64,000 nucleotides of DNA from Candida dubliniensis CD36 (lineage: Eukaryota; Ascomycota; Pichiomycetes; Serinales; Debaryomycetaceae). Location of the stretch: positions 1,674,001 through 1,738,000 of the forward strand of contig NC_012867.1 of NCBI RefSeq assembly GCF_000026945.1. The letters run 5' to 3'. This document shows positions 45,301 through 54,673 of this stretch, piece after piece. Position 1 is the stretch's first letter. The number at the start of each line of letters is the position of its first letter. The translations under genes were made by a program, and so were the position numbers. The notes under the pieces are model-generated. The model ran no database searches and was not told the DNA's origin. It worked only from the letters and a program-made list of their open reading frames with translations.

Positions 45301-46729
45301 CGCCAGGTTTTTAGCAATGTTTCTGTAAAACGACTTTTCTTATTGGCAAGGCGTGTGGTAGGCTATTATATGTTATCTGAACATAGCATAGCTAAAGTGG
45401 TTGTTGCCATACATGAAATAAGGTTATTTGCAATAAGCTGGAATTTTTGTTCGAATTAGAACTGGTACTGGTATAATGAGATGACAATAGTCATGGAAAA
45501 ATCAGATTGCTGGTTTGGTTGGTAGATTTGTTTAGTTATACGGTTACTGAAGTTGTAAGAATTAGTAGTTTCTAAAAGGCAAGAGTATCGGTAGAAAATT
45601 ATGGTGATAGTACTATAGTCTTATATTAGGCTTTAATTTTCAGATATATGAGAAAGATGTTTGGTCTGATAATTCCTATGTACATTTATTAATCTATTCT
45701 ACAGGAAGGGGTCAATTTTTCTCTTTGGGTTGAGATTCTTATTCTAAAGGCGCAAAATTTTAGAAGGGTTATCACTTTGCATTTTGGCTGGGACTCCAGG
45801 AATGCATTGGAACAATCTGAGTAAGCTGCCTTTTGTATGTGGAAATGAATTGCGTTGGGTAAAGATAATTTTAATGCAGTTTTTCTTGAATAACGGTACA
45901 GAGTGTTTGAATAAATTTTTAGTAGTTTGCAGATTCACGTAGTGTGCTTGCCCCACAGCGGCCTCGTTTAGTTGCTGTTTGGCTTGGGTTGTTGTTTTCT
46001 GCTTTAAATTATGTAATGTAATTGGTATGGGACTGGTGGTGAGACCCCAAAATGAAAGTGATTAATAGACTATGCTAGTTCGTATTCCCAAAATATATGC
46101 ATGAAGAGTTCCAGTTTTGGACATTTTGCAATGGGTGAATTTATATAGCAGTCTTAACAGACCTCCAATGAATATTGGGTTAAGATATTAGTTGTATTAG
46201 TAAATCTTGTGAGGAAATAGTGATTAAGTTTTAGTATTTGGCAGTTATTCTATTTGCGAGTGCTACGTAGCTCATTCTTTGATTTGTTGGTGGGTATTGA
46301 TCTGGATGTTGTGGGTGGCTGGTGGTGCTTCAATGCGAGGAATGGTAAGGCTTTGTTAATTTTGAAGATTGAGTTATTTAATGTGCTTGCACGTCTTTTA
46401 AATTAATTGGATTAGATTGGGAAAGAAGTTCTTTGTTAATAGTCCTTGATATTTTAGTTGTAATGGTATATTGATTAACTTCCTTAACTTTTGGAATTGT
46501 GAAGAAGTTAAAGCGTTTTTCTCGTTGGTAAATGAGTCATTGTTGGATTGATATGGTCCAGGTTTTTAAGGTGCGTAAGTTATCGGGATTTCCTCAGTCA
46601 AAATATGCTTGTGTTTTTATATCCGGATTCTGAGACATGCTTCAGTGTATAGATGTACAACGTAAAAGTGGGAGTTCACTGAGCATGACATGTTGCAGGA
46701 ATGGTAAACCCTTGTTAATTAACCGTTGG
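42363..46729. other. Unique centromere core with strand-composition switch
   Basis: 4.4 kb with no supported gene on either strand. The left half is C- and A-rich on the top strand: 43321-43440 has 39 C and 8 G. The right half is G- and T-rich: 46201-46320 has 33 G and 11 C. The change lies between about 44.05 and 44.4 kb. Only short frames (70 codons or fewer) occur, and none has a recognisable motif. Confidence 0.8.
44932..45001 (+). repeat. Perfect 35-bp tandem duplication in the centromere core
   Basis: Two identical copies, 44932-44966 and 44967-45001, each beginning TTAAAGGTTGAC, followed by three matching bases of a third. It lies about 0.6 kb to the right of the composition switch. 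Confidence 0.95.
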
Positions 46730-47866
46730 TGTTGAAGTTGCCGGTTGGTTTGGAGGTTGTTCCCGACGCTTACTTGTTGATGGTCAATGCGTGGCAATGA
46801 CTCCTTGTGCTGCTCTGGCATAACGCTTGTGGTGATGGTGCCAACGTCTGTGGCAGCGAAAAGATTCTGTTGTTGCGGAAGACATACTGTGGACACCCAA
46901 GTCACTGTGGAATAAACACCAGACCTGCTGTGGTTCTCATGTTTTGGTAGCAGGAATAACAGAAGTGGGTTGAGTTTTCGTACTGTGGAAATGTTTTTCT
47001 AGGGGTAAGGGAAACTGGTGTGTATGTATTTTTTTGGCTGCAAGTTGTAGGCAAAACCTTGCCACGACATGCAATATGTGGCTTCTTGGTTTTTGCTAAT
47101 GCCAGGAAAGGCTTTTGTCCTTGTCTGTTAGATGATCGATGTAGCAGGTGTCTCTGAAAAGCGTGGTGGAGTTGGGAGCTATGCATGGCAAGTGTCTGTC
47201 ATTTGGGTATGTGGGCTATCTGCGTGGATGGTATTGTCTATCTCCTGTTTTTGGCATTTGAGTGTTTCTGATAATTTTTGCCCAAGCGTTAATTGGAGAG
47301 GTGGCCGGAAAAAGCCTTTCTGGTCATTGCAACTCAACATGGAACACTGTTGTCTCTCTCTAAAACTGGAACCATGTTATACTGTATAAATTGATGTGTG
47401 TTGTGTAATATAGCATATTAGTGGATGTAAGGTGTTGCTAATGAGTGTATTTGCCGGGATAAGCTTTTATTGCGGTGAACTGGGGGAAAATAATGTTTAG
47501 CAAACAATTTTACCAAAAGTTAGCATCAATGTTGTATTAAAACTTATCTGTTTGTAGAAAGCATCAACATTCTTTGCAATAGAATGACCATGCAGCTCAT
47601 ATACCTACAGGTAATAAAATCCCACCACTGGCTATTTTCAAAGATGAATGACAAGATGGTGGCCATGTTCTGGTGTCCTGAAAACCCGCATAGCCACCAG
47701 TAAGCAACGTTTCGCAACCAAATAAAAAAAAAAAAAAGCAACATTGAGGAGCAACACCAAGTGCTATTGACGATGGTTGTGGTTGTTGGGTTTTCACTAT
47801 GACACGTAAGAAGGTGAGTCTATCAGAGCTAGATTACGAAAAGAACGTGAGAAATTATACTTTTTT
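46730..47866 (-). repeat. Right arm of the large centromeric inverted repeat (1137 bp)
   Basis: Reverse complement of 41228-42362 with about 99% identity. It differs in length only in an A run (47724-47737, 14 A). The outer edge contains the start of a 62-codon frame (47799-47987) that reads out of the arm into unique DNA; the left arm has the same first 23 codons with three amino-acid changes. Confidence 0.95.
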
Positions 47867-48609
47867 GATGGCGGGGTTATTTCACAGAAATTCAATCAAG
47901 AAACTTCTTTCAATTGAAAGAACCTACAGTTCGATAGAACTGTTTTATCGCACATTTAACGTGTACGTTAAATCTGAGATTCAATAATCTTTATGAACCC
48001 ATGGACACAATTAAATTGTTTTTCAAGCTAACTTTTTAGATATATTATATGTGATATTATGGATTGTTCATTTAATATTTAAGTTACTATTTATTATTAA
48101 TAAGGTTAATTCCTCTTGATTTCGAAGACAGACTTGACATTTATCTTAATATAAGCTCTATTTGATTTTGCTTTTGACAATAAAGACAGTTTGCTACTAA
48201 GGCACATTCGCAAAAAGCTCTCCAAAACCAACTACAATGGGATGAGGATACAAGCTCTAAAAGTTGGTTGCTGACTCTACAACCTTTTCTTTATGAAATT
48301 TTCATTGAAGCAAATCCGAATAACAGAAAATGCTTGTACCACACCCCGACTCTCAATATTACAATATTATTATTAGTCCTTATTAGTTTCTTTTGGTGTT
48401 TATTCAAACCAAAGTGGTCACCTGCCTTTTGTTAATCAAACTATTTATATAAATTCTGACACAATCAGGTCTCCAGTCATTATCAGTTGCAATGCCGCCA
48501 ACACTCAAGACTGTGATTCCAAAAAAAAGGCCAGCTTTGTAATTACATCACAGTGCTGAAATATGAAATCAAAAAAATACTATTTTATTGTATACTTCTA
48601 CAGGCAGTT
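47867..48609. other. Intergenic DNA right of the inverted repeat
   Basis: AT-rich flank between the right arm and the 3' end of the aminotransferase gene. Apart from the tail of the 62-codon frame leaving the arm, nothing recognisable is seen. Confidence 0.5.
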
Positions 48610-50292
48610 CTAATTATTGATGTCGTATGGCAAGCACCCAAACCTGTGCAAAATACGCTCAATACCGTCCATACCATTTTCCAAATGGTGCAATTCAGGT
48701 CCATAACTAATTCTAACGTAATTATACCAAATGATCTCTTCCATATGAGCCAAGTTTTGTGGATTAATCAAGAAAAAGAACCCAGGAACCACAATAACCT
48801 TCTCATGTAAACATTCATGGAAAAAACCCAAACAATTACTCAACTTCCCTGGCAAATGACTCAAATTCAACCACAAATAAAAAGTGGAGTTTGGGATAGT
48901 TTTCTTGGTGAACTTGAACCCCATCTTTGACAATCTTCCAATGATATAATCACGCTTCATTTTAAAGTGCAACTGCAATGCCATCATTTCTTGCTTCACT
49001 TTCAATGGCTGCAAGAAATCAACAGCAACATGTTGCAAAGGCGAGTTTGATCCACCATCCAAAAACGACCCTGCAGAGGAAAGGGCATTGATGTAATCTT
49101 CGGGACCCAAAATCCAACATATTCTCCACCCAGGCAATCTAAATGCCTTTGTCAAACCATTCAAAATCAACACAGGATCACGGTTCACATCCTCGACATA
49201 TTCGGCCGAACTTATGGACGACCCAGTACAGCCTTCATCATAATAATAGTGTGAGTAGAATTCGTCCATAATAATTAAACACTTTTCACGACACATGCGA
49301 TGCAACTCCTGCAATTGATCTCTCGATAAACAGTTTCCAGTTGGGTTTCGAGGGTTTGATGTCAACAATGCACTCATTCCCCTTGCCAATTCATCTCTAA
49401 TCAACTCAAGATGCATTTCATAATTGTCCATTTCCTTCAAAGGCACCGGGATGGGAGAGAAATTTTTCATGGTGGCAATAAGCTCCGAGTATGCAGTGTA
49501 ATCAGGAAGAAAGAATGACAAATAACAATCGGCAATGATTGTGGCAATTCTTGTCAAACCAGCTCTACCCCCTGGCACAATACATACGTTTTTGTACGTG
49601 TATTTCGATGCTTTGTCTTGACGGTACTCTTCGTTGTAGTAGTTTGCGACAGCCTCACGAAGCTCCTTAATACCAGCAGTTGGGGCATACTCACGGTAGT
49701 CTACTGGCAAATTAATTTGCTTGGGCCTAGGAAAGGACCCAGGAATTGAGTCACCGTGTTCAGGTGCACCTTGACCCAAATTGGCCCAATCACCAACATG
49801 TTCAGAGTCGTACCCATACTCTGCAGCCCTTTCGGTTACCCACAAGACCCCAGTCGAAGACTGTTTGGTGTTCAATGCAGGCTTGAAGGTGCTCTCGTTA
49901 AATCTTGGTTTAGGCAATGGGATGGGTGAGCTTTCTCTACCATTCTCCAGCTTTGACAATTTGGAGATCAAATGTTGTCTAAAGTTTGAGTTTTTCAAGT
50001 TTGGGGTGGCCAGTGGTGTTCTTCCTGGGATTGTCTGATATGTGCTCGCATGGTAGTTTTCACGAACATGGTGTGGCTGCGGAGACCTCAAGTTTGGCTC
50101 ATCATGAATGTGGTGGGTCCCAGATTGTGAAATCGGATTGTGCAATGGAGTTGTGGGGGAAGCTTGAATTGCTTCCAATAACGAGGATGCAGACCTTTTC
50201 AAAGCAGGAGGTAATGTTGATTCCAATCTTTCAAACTCTAACAAGGACTCCTGGTCATTGTCGGACTCATCAGTGAGCTGAAAACTAGACAT
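48610..50292 (-). CDS. Class I/II PLP-dependent aminotransferase, substrate unknown
   Basis: 560 codons. The first 145 residues are polar, Ser/Pro-rich and not part of the enzyme fold. The catalytic part begins near VLWVTERAAEYGYD. It has the family's landmarks: WANLGQGAPE, EYAPTAGIKELREAV, IVPGGRAGLTRI, TSNPRNPTGNCLS (the Asn-Pro-x-Gly loop), IMDEFYSHYYYDE (Asp and Tyr for the PLP ring) and LNGLTKAFRLPGWRICW, with Lys382 as the likely Schiff-base lysine. A C-terminal Arg (VRISYG) fits carboxylate binding. It resembles fungal relatives of aspartate/aromatic aminotransferases with a long N-terminal extension; I cannot assign the substrate. It is the first gene to the right of the centromere candidate and is divergent from DAD4. 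Confidence 0.85.
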   Translation of the reverse strand: MSSFQLTDESDNDQESLLEFERLESTLPPALKRSASSLLEAIQASPTTPLHNPISQSGTHHIHDEPNLRSPQPHHVRENYHASTYQTIPGRTPLATPNLKNSNFRQHLISKLSKLENGRESSPIPLPKPRFNESTFKPALNTKQSSTGVLWVTERAAEYGYDSEHVGDWANLGQGAPEHGDSIPGSFPRPKQINLPVDYREYAPTAGIKELREAVANYYNEEYRQDKASKYTYKNVCIVPGGRAGLTRIATIIADCYLSFFLPDYTAYSELIATMKNFSPIPVPLKEMDNYEMHLELIRDELARGMSALLTSNPRNPTGNCLSRDQLQELHRMCREKCLIIMDEFYSHYYYDEGCTGSSISSAEYVEDVNRDPVLILNGLTKAFRLPGWRICWILGPEDYINALSSAGSFLDGGSNSPLQHVAVDFLQPLKVKQEMMALQLHFKMKRDYIIGRLSKMGFKFTKKTIPNSTFYLWLNLSHLPGKLSNCLGFFHECLHEKVIVVPGFFFLINPQNLAHMEEIIWYNYVRISYGPELHHLENGMDGIERILHRFGCLPYDINN

Positions 50293-50996
50293 CCTGAGGT
50301 TAGTGATAATGATGTGCTTTATGAACGAAGATAACCTTCTAAGATCAAATCTTGCGCAAATTTTTTTTTTTTCCTTCTTTCAACGGCTGTTTCAGTCTTC
50401 ATTTTTTCTGCAACTTGGGGGCTGAGAAGTTTAAATCATTTGCTCAATAGATTCCAATTAGTCATAAATGCGCTAATTCAACCCTTTGTCCCGGATTACC
50501 TAATCATATAAACTTCATATGATTGATTAATCGAGTCTAATCTTGCAGCTCCTATTTTAGCTTAAGTTATTCATAGCGATATACTACCATAATGAGTATA
50601 TTGTTACAAGAATAATAAAACTAACTAACAACAACCCAAGATCTATCAAGTCTTATACACACCAAGAAATTAGGAACATCAAATTGACTAAAACAAAAGC
50701 CCGTTCGATGTATTGGTAAGACCAAACTTGGATTTTCAAACTTTTCCAAGGAAAGAGCAGCATAGAGAATGTTCTAGTCAATAGTATACCAAAAACGTGC
50801 CAAGATCTTGTATCGAACCCCACCCAAAGTAATTTAATCTGGGTGAAGTTATTCTCAAGGAAGGGTATTTTTTTTCGTTGGCAACAAATCCACGCGCTTC
50901 TCAAGCCATGTAAGGACAAAACCAAAAAAAAAAAACAAAACCACAACAACTAGGTCCACACCCCTTATCGTTTTACCTTGAAGCAGTGCTGATACA
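50293..50996. promoter_or_regulatory. Divergent promoter between the aminotransferase and DAD4
   Basis: No gene is seen here. CACGCG at 50891-50896, about 100 bp before the DAD4 ATG, contains the ACGCG core found in G1/S promoters; one copy only, so weak evidence. Confidence 0.35.
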
Positions 50997-51314
50997 ATGG
51001 AAAACCCTCATGAACAGACACATAATGCATTGTTGTCGAGGATAATTAATAATATGGTATGTTGTATTAGCTATAACAATACCAACAAACTAGAAACTGA
51101 TAGAAACTGAAAGCAACAGTGTATACTAACTTACTAATAGGAAAGCTTGAATGAATCGGTGGTTGCGGTAAACAAATCCTTACAACAAATCAACAACAAC
51201 AATTTACAAACAGAAATATTGTCGCAGATGTGGGAAAACTATATTCGGAACTCTGAGTACAATTTAGAGGTGACCGGTTTGAAGAAGGAGCCATTGTTTG
51301 AGAAGAGAGAATGA
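50997..51314 (+). CDS. DAD4: DASH/Dam1 complex subunit Dad4, intron-containing
   Basis: Split gene. Exon 1 is 50997-51056 (20 codons, starting MENPHEQTHNALLSRIINNM), the intron 51057-51140 (84 bp), and exon 2 51141-51311 plus the stop at 51312-51314, giving 77 residues. The intron has a perfect GTATGT donor (51057-51062), a TACTAAC branch site (51124-51130) and a TAG acceptor. The joined product has the Dad4 hallmarks MENPHEQ, LLSRII, LNESV, a helical middle and EYNLEVTGLKK; yeast Dad4 has 72 residues. Dad4 is one of ten DASH subunits that form rings on microtubules and tie kinetochores to them; DASH is essential in C. albicans. It lies 3.1 kb to the right of the centromeric repeat. Because of the intron, a simple open-frame scan misses it. 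Confidence 0.95.
51057..51140 (+). other. DAD4: DAD4 intron
   Basis: 84 bp with consensus GTATGT, TACTAAC and TAG. It interrupts between codons 20 and 21 (phase 0). The distance from branch site to acceptor is 10 nt, short but workable in yeasts. Confidence 0.93.
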
Positions 51315-51673
51315 GTCTCGGTAAGAGGAAAGCTGACGAATACAGGCTGTTGATGCTGTTGCCCAAAGAGTCTAAATTTTATTGCTGTGATTATTGAGTT
51401 AGGACCGTTTACTTCAACCTTGGCTCCTTGCAATGAGAGGAGAACCATGGGCAGACTACATTCAAAAGTCTATAATTCTCAGTTATATTGTCATGATCAA
51501 TAATTAATATGTATTACTATTTGTATATTCCATCTTAACCAAGTATTCTTATTGATTGGCCTACGCCAAGTCAATAGTATGTAATGTACAAAGCAACAAA
51601 ACCAAGCGAAATCGTAGCCTAAAAATATCCTCTAGAAATGAAATGATTGTTTGTTTGTGGGACTGCAATCTTT
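51315..51673. other. Convergent 3' region between DAD4 and NOP10
   Basis: 3' flanks of DAD4 (plus) and NOP10 (minus). No gene is supported; the frame at 51239-51448 is the antisense of DAD4 exon 2 and its flank. Confidence 0.5.
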
Positions 51674-51853
51674 TTAGTTTTGGGTTGGCAACAATCCAAA
51701 CCTCTTCTTCAAGGTTACTCTTTGTCTGGAGTATTTGTCATCTGGGGAGAATCTAGCTGGATGGGCAGACTTGGTGATTTCTCCGGCTTCTGTTATCTTT
51801 TTCAAAGTGTAGATTCTTTTGCCTTCGGCGTCTAAGGTGTACATCAAATGCAT
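51674..51853 (-). CDS. NOP10: H/ACA snoRNP protein Nop10
   Basis: 59 codons starting at [19 protein letters not shown], at the ATG at 51851-51853. The frame is open for another 55 codons upstream, but that part is a Lys run from a poly-A tract, and the family always starts here. The central block [20 protein letters not shown] and the helix [13 protein letters not shown] cover the whole Nop10 length (58 in yeast). Nop10 joins Cbf5, Nhp2 and Gar1 in the box H/ACA pseudouridine synthase that modifies rRNA and snRNA in the nucleolus. The promoter side contains a long A run (minus strand) and GTCATCGC at 51965-51972, one base from a PAC box, in line with ribosome-biogenesis control. Confidence 0.97.
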   Translation of the reverse strand: MHLMYTLDAEGKRIYTLKKITEAGEITKSAHPARFSPDDKYSRQRVTLKKRFGLLPTQN

Positions 51854-52100
51854 TGTGGACCAAGTATTGTTGTAAAGATAAGCAGTTCTAGTCAAGAGCA
51901 GACTATCTGAATATTTTTTTTTTCTTTTTTTTTTTTTTTTTTTTTCACTTTTCTGATGGCTTGTGTCATCGCACCATGCGAAATTGATCAATTTGACACG
52001 AACAAAAATCCAGAACAACTTTTTGACTTGGAGTTACAGTCCAGACAGATGCTGCTAACTACTACAAAGTATTCTCATGCCTATTCAAACCGTATATTAC

Positions 52101-54419
52101 TTATATATTCTCTTCCTGTTTAAAAGCCTCCCAACGCTTATTTAAAATAATAAAGACTCCATTACATATCAATCCCAGTTCCCTATTGTCCTTAATTTGG
52201 GACGCTAACTTGTCAGGATGAATGCTGCTGATAACCTTCATGTACTGAATTTTCACTTGCTTTGGTAGCATCAAATCGTTTGTAGTCAAGTTACGCAATT
52301 TCTCACTCATTTTGATATTTGGAGGTATAATCTCATTTAAATTAGTCAACATGGCTCGAAGATTGTTCTGTTTGGGGGCTGCCCAAGATTTAATTTTGTC
52401 ATCAATCTTGTCTTTAGTCAAAGCATCAATTTCGTCCTCTCCCAGTTTTGTTTGTCGCTTTGTTTCAATAGCAGGAATTCTATTTGAAGGTGTTGCAGGA
52501 CGCGACGACACACTTGGTTTAGAGGGTTTGTAATTTTGTGGATTGACAATTTTATCTACTCTCCGTTTACCGTCCATAACTTTTTTATCGTTACAGTTCA
52601 ATTCTCTTATCAAAACAAGGTACTGTTCTAAAGCCTCGCCGTATTTCTCTAGCAATTCCAACACTTCTGCCTTTATCATAAACAATTTAGTACTCCAATA
52701 CTTGATCAGTTTGGCTGCAATTTCATAATCACTCAGAATCTCTTGAGGCATGAACAATGCCTCTGCATCCTTGATATTATCCAAGCTTTCCTTCAAATGT
52801 CCCAGCAACTTATTGACCGATGCTAAATTGGATAAAATAACAATCCGCAATTCGTGATTAGGAGGCAAACAACCAAGACAAATCGCATAGGATTCTAGCG
52901 CAGTAGTATAATCCCCAGACTTATATGCCGCTGTAGCTTTTTCCTTCGCAGTAGTGTAATCAGTATAAATAAACTGATTCAAAGGAGTCGAATCACGAAT
53001 AGACCCCGGGGCTGCTGTCTTTCTGGCATTTGATGTTCCTGAAGTTCCCAATCCTAGCAAATCCTCATCGGGAGTAGTGTTGCCGACAGAGGAGTTGGCT
53101 GAAACTGGGTCTGACGCAGGCATTTTTCCATGATGAGCTACCGGAATCAGTCTCTCCAAGGGTGTTGTAGCTTGACTCTTTCTTGCTGGTCTCTGCGGCA
53201 ATTCAAGGCTTTCCTTCTGGTGCACGTTGCGTCTGGATGGTACTCTCTTTTCCGAGCTGATAATGCCATGGTAATCTGAATTCAGCGGTCTATGCGGTAA
53301 TTCTGGACTTGATTCTTTAGACGAGCGGAGTGATTGTTTTGGCTTGCCATCTATCCAACCTTCAAAACGGGCCCTGGATCTATCTCTGTCCCGCTCCCTT
53401 TGCTGCTTCATAAAGCGCTCTATGTCTTTTTGATTTATATTTTCTTCATCTGTTCCATACTCCTCCCCTCCATATTTCTTCTCCACTGCATCCGACTCAT
53501 ACTTCTCTTTCGTTTTCATCCACGCAGGAATGTTGTCGTTGCTGCTTCTAGGACCGCCAAATTGTTCCAAATTTTGCAATACCGCTCGTTTAGAAAAATT
53601 GTAGAAGCTGTTTGCTTTCTTGAATAAATCAGTACCCAACTCATTCAATTTGATCCCTTCAGGACGTTGACCTAGTACGGGACCATTGTTCTCCACCCTT
53701 TCCGTGTTTGAATTACCAGAGTTCTTATTCATAATGTAATTGACACATTTCTGTAAATCCAACCCTTTTTTGTTAATGGCCTCATTAGCATCTTCGACGC
53801 TGAATCCAATGTCGACCAATTCAGCAACAACAAAGTCTTTTTGTTCATCTGCTGTAGTTGGTGGTCGGTTGTCACGCAGAGCTGTCAGATGGAAGTCTGA
53901 TTGGGAGGTATGTGACAGTATAGAAGGAGACGCAGTTGATTTCGAAGGTGTTTTGCTTTCTTGAAAAAAATCTGTAAAATCGTCATCCAACAAAGAAATC
54001 TCAGCTGGGTTTGGGTTGCCCCTACTGCCCCTAGTAATTGGGTTTGTGCCTGACTTACTAGACAGGTTCTGGGGTTTGCTTTCCAGAAATATCAGAAATG
54101 GATCTTCTGGTTGGACAGACAAGGTGCGTGTTTGGTGAAGCAAAACACCCAGCTCAGAATTTCCACTATTGCTAACTGGGCTAGCCGTCCTACTTGGCGT
54201 TAAAATATCAATGTTGGACCAGCTTGAATTGACCGAATTGTTCTGAGACTGAGATTGAAATAGAGTGTTTTTTGCAGGTTGTTGAAGATTTTGTTGCTGA
54301 AGCTTTTGACGTTCAGATAGTGACAAATTGTTGAGCTTTGAATTCAAGCTACTATTACTATTCCCACTACTGGCAGATTGAAATAAATCTGCAAATGCAT
54401 CTTTCTTTGGAGGAACCAT
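52101..54419 (-). CDS. SWA2: Auxilin-like J protein Swa2
   Basis: 772 codons. The N-terminal third is Ser/Asn-rich with short acidic-Phe and Asp-Pro-Phe-type patches (for example DDDFTDFFQ and EDPFLIF), suitable for clathrin or adaptor binding. A UBA domain (about 190-232, AELVDIGFSVEDANEAINKKG) follows. TPR-like helices lie at about 485-620 (TTAKEKATAAYKSGDYTTALESY). A C-terminal J domain with HPDK near residue 733 and ending RWEAFKQEEN completes it. This order is that of yeast Swa2, the auxilin that recruits Hsp70 to strip clathrin from vesicles and also helps cortical ER inheritance. The yeast protein has 668 residues; the extra length is in the disordered parts. It diverges from the methyltransferase-like gene across 254 bp. 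Confidence 0.93.
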   Translation of the reverse strand: MVPPKKDAFADLFQSASSGNSNSSLNSKLNNLSLSERQKLQQQNLQQPAKNTLFQSQSQNNSVNSSWSNIDILTPSRTASPVSNSGNSELGVLLHQTRTLSVQPEDPFLIFLESKPQNLSSKSGTNPITRGSRGNPNPAEISLLDDDFTDFFQESKTPSKSTASPSILSHTSQSDFHLTALRDNRPPTTADEQKDFVVAELVDIGFSVEDANEAINKKGLDLQKCVNYIMNKNSGNSNTERVENNGPVLGQRPEGIKLNELGTDLFKKANSFYNFSKRAVLQNLEQFGGPRSSNDNIPAWMKTKEKYESDAVEKKYGGEEYGTDEENINQKDIERFMKQQRERDRDRSRARFEGWIDGKPKQSLRSSKESSPELPHRPLNSDYHGIISSEKRVPSRRNVHQKESLELPQRPARKSQATTPLERLIPVAHHGKMPASDPVSANSSVGNTTPDEDLLGLGTSGTSNARKTAAPGSIRDSTPLNQFIYTDYTTAKEKATAAYKSGDYTTALESYAICLGCLPPNHELRIVILSNLASVNKLLGHLKESLDNIKDAEALFMPQEILSDYEIAAKLIKYWSTKLFMIKAEVLELLEKYGEALEQYLVLIRELNCNDKKVMDGKRRVDKIVNPQNYKPSKPSVSSRPATPSNRIPAIETKRQTKLGEDEIDALTKDKIDDKIKSWAAPKQNNLRAMLTNLNEIIPPNIKMSEKLRNLTTNDLMLPKQVKIQYMKVISSIHPDKLASQIKDNRELGLICNGVFIILNKRWEAFKQEENI

Positions 54420-54673
54420 ATTCCATAAAAGCTAACAACAAACTTTTGTTCAAAAGACGAAAAGGTTCACCAGGAGACAACAACAACAAAAAAAGAAAAA
54501 AACAACGAAAATGTTCTCGCCAGTGTTCCGCGTAGTGTTCTCCCACCGCCACGAACATTTTTTTCCAGGAGATCTCATTTTTCTTTCTGTTTTCCCTGTT
54601 GCGAGGAAGTTCCTCGTACTTTTCTTTCAAGATCTTGCGATAAGGTAAGCATAGGGAAACGTTGCAGACACAA

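Larger units (their letters stand above)
41228..47866. other. Probable regional centromere (CENR candidate)
   Basis: A 4367-bp unique, gene-free core (42363-46729) lies between two near-identical inverted arms. C. albicans and C. dubliniensis centromeres are 3-5 kb CENP-A/Cse4 domains on gene-free unique DNA that differs on each chromosome. A few of them are flanked by inverted repeats, as all centromeres of C. tropicalis are. The strand composition flips inside the core, as described for origin-linked centromeres of C. albicans. EFG1 and TRK1 are neighbours of the chromosome R centromere in C. albicans as I recall. Size, structure and linkage agree, but Cse4 binding cannot be read from sequence. 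Confidence 0.8.

Noticed and set aside
51674..52018. NOP10 with a 55-residue N-terminal extension
   Set aside because: The extension is read from a poly-A tract, is absent from the family, and the conserved MHLMYTL start lies inside.
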